Below, in pieces: positions 61,228 to 64,000 of a stretch of DNA of 64,000 nucleotides; within the stretch, counting starts at the first letter, position 1; each line of letters begins with the position of its first letter. The stretch lies in assembly GCF_029227915.1 (NCBI RefSeq), contig NC_079881.1, positions 26,947,501-27,011,500 on the forward strand. Reading direction: 5' to 3'. The translations under genes and the position numbers were made by a program. This stretch comes from Hydractinia symbiolongicarpus (taxonomy: Eukaryota > Cnidaria > Hydrozoa > Anthoathecata > Hydractiniidae). The notes under the pieces were generated by a model. That model had not been told where the DNA came from. It saw only the letters and a list, made by a program, of their open reading frames with translations, and did no database searches.

Positions 61228-64000
61228 AAGTCTCATGGACTGTAGTGGTGAAATAATAATTTAAAAAATCGTTCGGGAAATGAGTTTACTCCCTGGGTAT
61301 TTTCTTTGTAAACCTTTGACTATACGGGCCGAGTCTGGGATTTACGGGAAATCGCAGGTTTTCGTTTGCCGGTGATTAAACTTCTTTCATTCAGCGTCTC
61401 ATCAAAAATAAAAACATTTTTGAAAACTACAAGTCTCATGCGATTTAGTGGTGAAAAAAAAATTTAAAAAATCGTTCGGAAAATGAATTTACTCCCTGGG
61501 TACTTTCTTCGTATACATTCGACTACACGGGCCAAGCCCGGGATTTAGGGGAAATCGCTGGTTTTCGTTTGCCAGCGATTAAACCTCTTTCATTAAGCGT
61601 CTCATCAAAAATGAAAACATTTTTGAAAACTACAAGTCTTATGCGTTTTAGTGGTGAAAAAATAATTTAAAAAATCGTTCGGAAAATGAGTTTACTCCCT
61701 GGGTACTTTCTTTGTATACTTTTGACTATACGGGCCAAGCCCGGGATTTACGGGAAATCGCGGGTTTCCGTTTGCCGGCGAGTAAACTTCTTTTATTCAG
61801 CTTCTTATCAAAAATGAAAACATTTTTGAAAACTAAAAGTCTCATGGGCTTTAGTGGTGAAATAATAATTTAAAAAATCGTTCGGGAAATGAGTTTACTC
61901 CCTGGGTATTTTCTTTGTATACCTTTGACTATACGGGCCGAGTCTGGGATTTACGGGAAATCGCAGGTTTTAGTTTGCCGGCGATTAAACTTCTTTTATT
62001 CAGCGTCTCATCAAAAATGAAAACATTTTTGAAAACTACAAGTCTCATGCGATTTAGTAGTGAAAGATAACTTAAAAAATCGTTCTGGAAATGAGTTTAC
62101 TCACAGGGTACTTTCTTTGTATGCATTCGACTATACGGGACAAGCCCGGGATTTACGAGAAACCGCGGGTTTTCGTTTGCCGGCGATTAAACCTCTTTCA
62201 TTAAGCGTCTCATTAAAAATGAAAACATTTTTAAAAACTACAAGTCTCATTCGTTCTAATGGTGGAGAAATAAGTTGAAAAATCGTTCGGGAAATCAGTT
62301 TACTCCTTGGGTACTTTCTTTATATACATTCAACTATACGGGCCAAGCCCGGGATTTACGGGAAATCGCGGGTTTTCACTTGCCGGCGATTAAACTTTTT
62401 TTATTCAGCGTCTCATCAAAAATGAAAACAAGTTTGAAAACTACAAGTCTCATGCGTTTTAGTGGTGAAAAAATAATTTAAAAAATCGTTCGGAAAATGA
62501 GTTTACTCCCTGGGTACTTTCTTTGTATACTTTTGACTATACGGGCCAAGCCCGGGATTTACGGGAAATCGCGGGTTTTCGTTTGCCGGCGATTAAACTT
62601 CTTTTATTCAGCTTCTTATCAAAAATGAAAACATTTTTGAAAACTACAAGTCTCATGGGCTTTAGTGGTGAAATAATAATTTAAAAAATCGTTCGGGAAA
62701 TGAGTTTACTCCCTGGGTATTTTCTTTGTATACCTTTGACTATACGGGCCGAGTCTGAGATTTACGGGAAATCGCAGGTTTTCGTTTGCCGGCGATTAAA
62801 CTTCTTTTATTCAGCGTCTCATAAAGAATGAAAACAAGTTTTAAAACTGCAAGTCTCATGCGTTTTAGTGGTGAAAAAATAATTTAAAAAATCGTTCGGA
62901 AAATGAGTTTACTCCCTTGGTACTTTCTTTGTATACTTTTGACTATACAGGCCAAGCCCGGGATTTACGGGAAATCGCGGGTTTTCGTTTGCCGGCGATT
63001 AAACTTCCTTTATTCAGCTTCTTATCAAAAATGAAAACATTTTTGAAAACTACAAGTCTCATGGGCTGTAGTGGTGAAATAATAATTTAAAAAATCGTTC
63101 GGGAAATGAGTTTACTCCCTGGGTATTTTCTTTGCATACCTTTGACTATACGGGCCGAGTCTGGGATTTACGGGAAATCGCAGGTTTTCGTTTGCCGGTG
63201 ATTAAACTTCTTTCATTCAGCGTCTCATCAAAAATAAAAACATTTTTGAAAACTACAAGTCTGATGCGATTTAGTGGTGAAAAAAAAATTTAAAAAATCG
63301 TTCGGAAAATGAATTTACTCCCTGGGTACTTTCTTCGTATACATTCGACTACACGGGCCAAGCCCGGGATTTAGGGGAAATCGCTGGTTTTCGTTTGCCA
63401 GCGATTAAACCTCTTTCATTAAGCGTCTCATCAAAAACGAAAACATTTTTGAAAACTACAAGTCTCATGCGTTTTAGTGGTGAAAAAATAATTTAAAAAA
63501 TCGTTCGGGAAATGAGTTTACTCCCTGGGTACTTTCTTTGTATACTTTTGACTATACGGGCCGAGTCCGGAATTTACGGGAAATCGCGGGTTTTTGTTTG
63601 CCGGCGATTAAACTTCTTATATTCAGCGTCCCATCAAAAATGAAAACATTTTTGAAAACTACAAGTCTCATGCGTTTTAGTGGTCAAAAAATAATATCAA
63701 AAATCCTTCGGGAAATGAGTTTACTCCCTGGGTACTTTCTTTGTATACTTTTGACTATACGGAGCAAGCCCGGGATTTACGGGAAATCGCTGGTTTTCGT
63801 TTGCCGGCGATTAAACCTCTTTCATTAAGCGCTTCATAGAAAATGAAAACATTTTTAAAAACTACAAGTCTCATGCGTTTTAGTGGTGAAAAAATAATTT
63901 AAAAAATCCTTCGGAAAATGAGTTTACTCCCTGGGTACTTTTTTTGTATACTTTTGACTATACGGGCCGAGTCCGGGGTTTACGGGAAATGGCGGGTTTT
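61228..64000 (+). repeat. Right-edge satellite, D-F and C-A-D-A-D-F-A1 runs
   Basis: About 13.5 monomers; the array continues past the window. The part from 62275 follows the same order as 34507-36230 (about 27.77 kb away) and as 56593-58320. TTTGCATACC at 63131 matches 57450 at 5681 bp, the same offset as the A1 landmarks 57857/63538. Confidence 0.88.
61473..61675 (+). repeat. Class F monomer, exemplar
   Basis: Class F is recognised by AAAATGAATTTACTCC, CTTTCTTCGTATACATTCG, GACTACACGGG, ATTTAGGGGAAATCGCTGG and GCCAGCGATTAAACC. It is preceded by the tail GTGGTGAAAAAAAAATTT. It has the TTCG box-like site with CA instead of TA before CGGG. Related copies lie near 5.8 and 8.5 kb. The class then disappears until about 31.4 kb and recurs to the right end. 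Confidence 0.88.

Larger units (their letters stand above)
1..64000 (+). repeat. Satellite DNA array, 203-bp monomer, whole window
   Basis: Every part of the window is a variant of one 203-bp unit, always in the same orientation. The spacing of recurring landmarks (GCCGGCGATTAAAC, GTATAC, the A/T tract before CGTTCGGG) is 203 bp or a multiple, with occasional 1-2 bp indels. Hand count of the consensus gives 77 G+C of 203 and 12 CpG. No unique sequence, transposon, inversion or gene interrupts it. Because 203 is not a multiple of 3, reading frames shift at every monomer. Head-to-tail satellites with higher-order structure are typical of eukaryotic centromeric or pericentromeric heterochromatin; that location is inferred, not shown. 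I do not recognise the family. Confidence 0.98.

Noticed and set aside
139-63828. Recurrent open frames of 62-106 codons on the + strand (families starting MKNRSGNQF, MKDNLKNRS, MYTFDYTG)
   Set aside because: They repeat once per monomer or HOR, end at the same A/T tract, and exist only because the satellite lacks stops in that stretch. A 203-bp unit shifts frame at each monomer. The longer 96-codon form arises where ATAATATCAAAAAT replaces the usual ATAATTTAAAAAAT stop. No ribosome-binding or splice context, domain or codon bias supports translation.
1-64000. CRISPR array
   Set aside because: There are direct repeats, but the whole 203-bp unit is repeated with no unique spacers between short repeats.
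1-64000. Transposon or retroelement insertion, telomeric repeat, rDNA
   Set aside because: No stretch departs from the 203-bp satellite, and no terminal repeats, poly-A-tailed insert, telomere motif or rRNA-like sequence was seen.

Overview
The window is one uninterrupted block of tandemly repeated satellite DNA from end to end. I see no protein gene, RNA gene, transposon, CRISPR array or unique sequence in it. The basic unit is a 203-bp monomer, always in the same head-to-tail orientation, so the window holds about 315 monomers. By hand count the consensus is about 38% G+C. A GC-rich core (positions 51-110, about 55%) is followed by an AT-rich second half (111-203, about 26%) that ends in an A/T tract. 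A homogeneous satellite of this length, with a near-nucleosomal unit and multimeric higher-order repeats (HORs), points to centromeric or other constitutive heterochromatin of a eukaryote. I do not recognise the family and cannot name the species.

The monomers fall into recognisable classes, named here A to F. They follow each other in a constrained order and are organised into HORs. HOR size changes along the window. There are 5-, 7- and 6-mers at 1-4.9 kb, a 13-mer of 2638 bp (two copies, 4.95-10.2 kb), and a partial 6-mer near 10.2-12.3 kb. These are followed by an 11-mer of 2232 bp overlapping a 7-mer of 1421 bp (11.2-17.1 kb) and a 3-mer of 609 bp (18.0-19.2 kb). Next come an 8-mer of 1622 bp (22.0-25.3 kb), a 14-mer spacing of 2840 bp (25.3-31.0 kb) and 3-mers of 607-608 bp. 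A large non-integer 4343-bp repeat (39.2-47.7 kb) has a related copy 8602 bp upstream. The right end has a 6-mer of 1219 bp, a 4-mer of 812 bp, an 11-mer of 2234 bp, a 5-mer of 1014 bp and a 6-mer of 1217 bp. Adjacent HOR copies differ at only a few bases, which implies recent amplification.

The array records its own rearrangement history. Several in-register monomer losses and fusions can be placed to within a few bases (33.0, 47.46, 51.2, 51.65 and 52.45 kb). There is one out-of-register 122-bp deletion, copied into three HORs. Classes D and E are absent from the first 13 kb, and a D-to-E intermediate lies at 17.6 kb. The most suggestive sequence signal is a motif in B and F monomers that matches the mammalian CENP-B box core except that one spacer base is missing. 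In A, C, D and E monomers its TTCG is changed by a single transition, to TTTG or TTCA. A perfect 9-bp dyad with a 4-nt loop lies in the AT-rich half of many monomers.

Open frames of 62-106 codons recur here, but they are a by-product of the repeat and are not annotated as genes. All comparisons were made by eye. Copy number and HOR junctions also depend on the assembly being correct, which the sequence alone cannot show.
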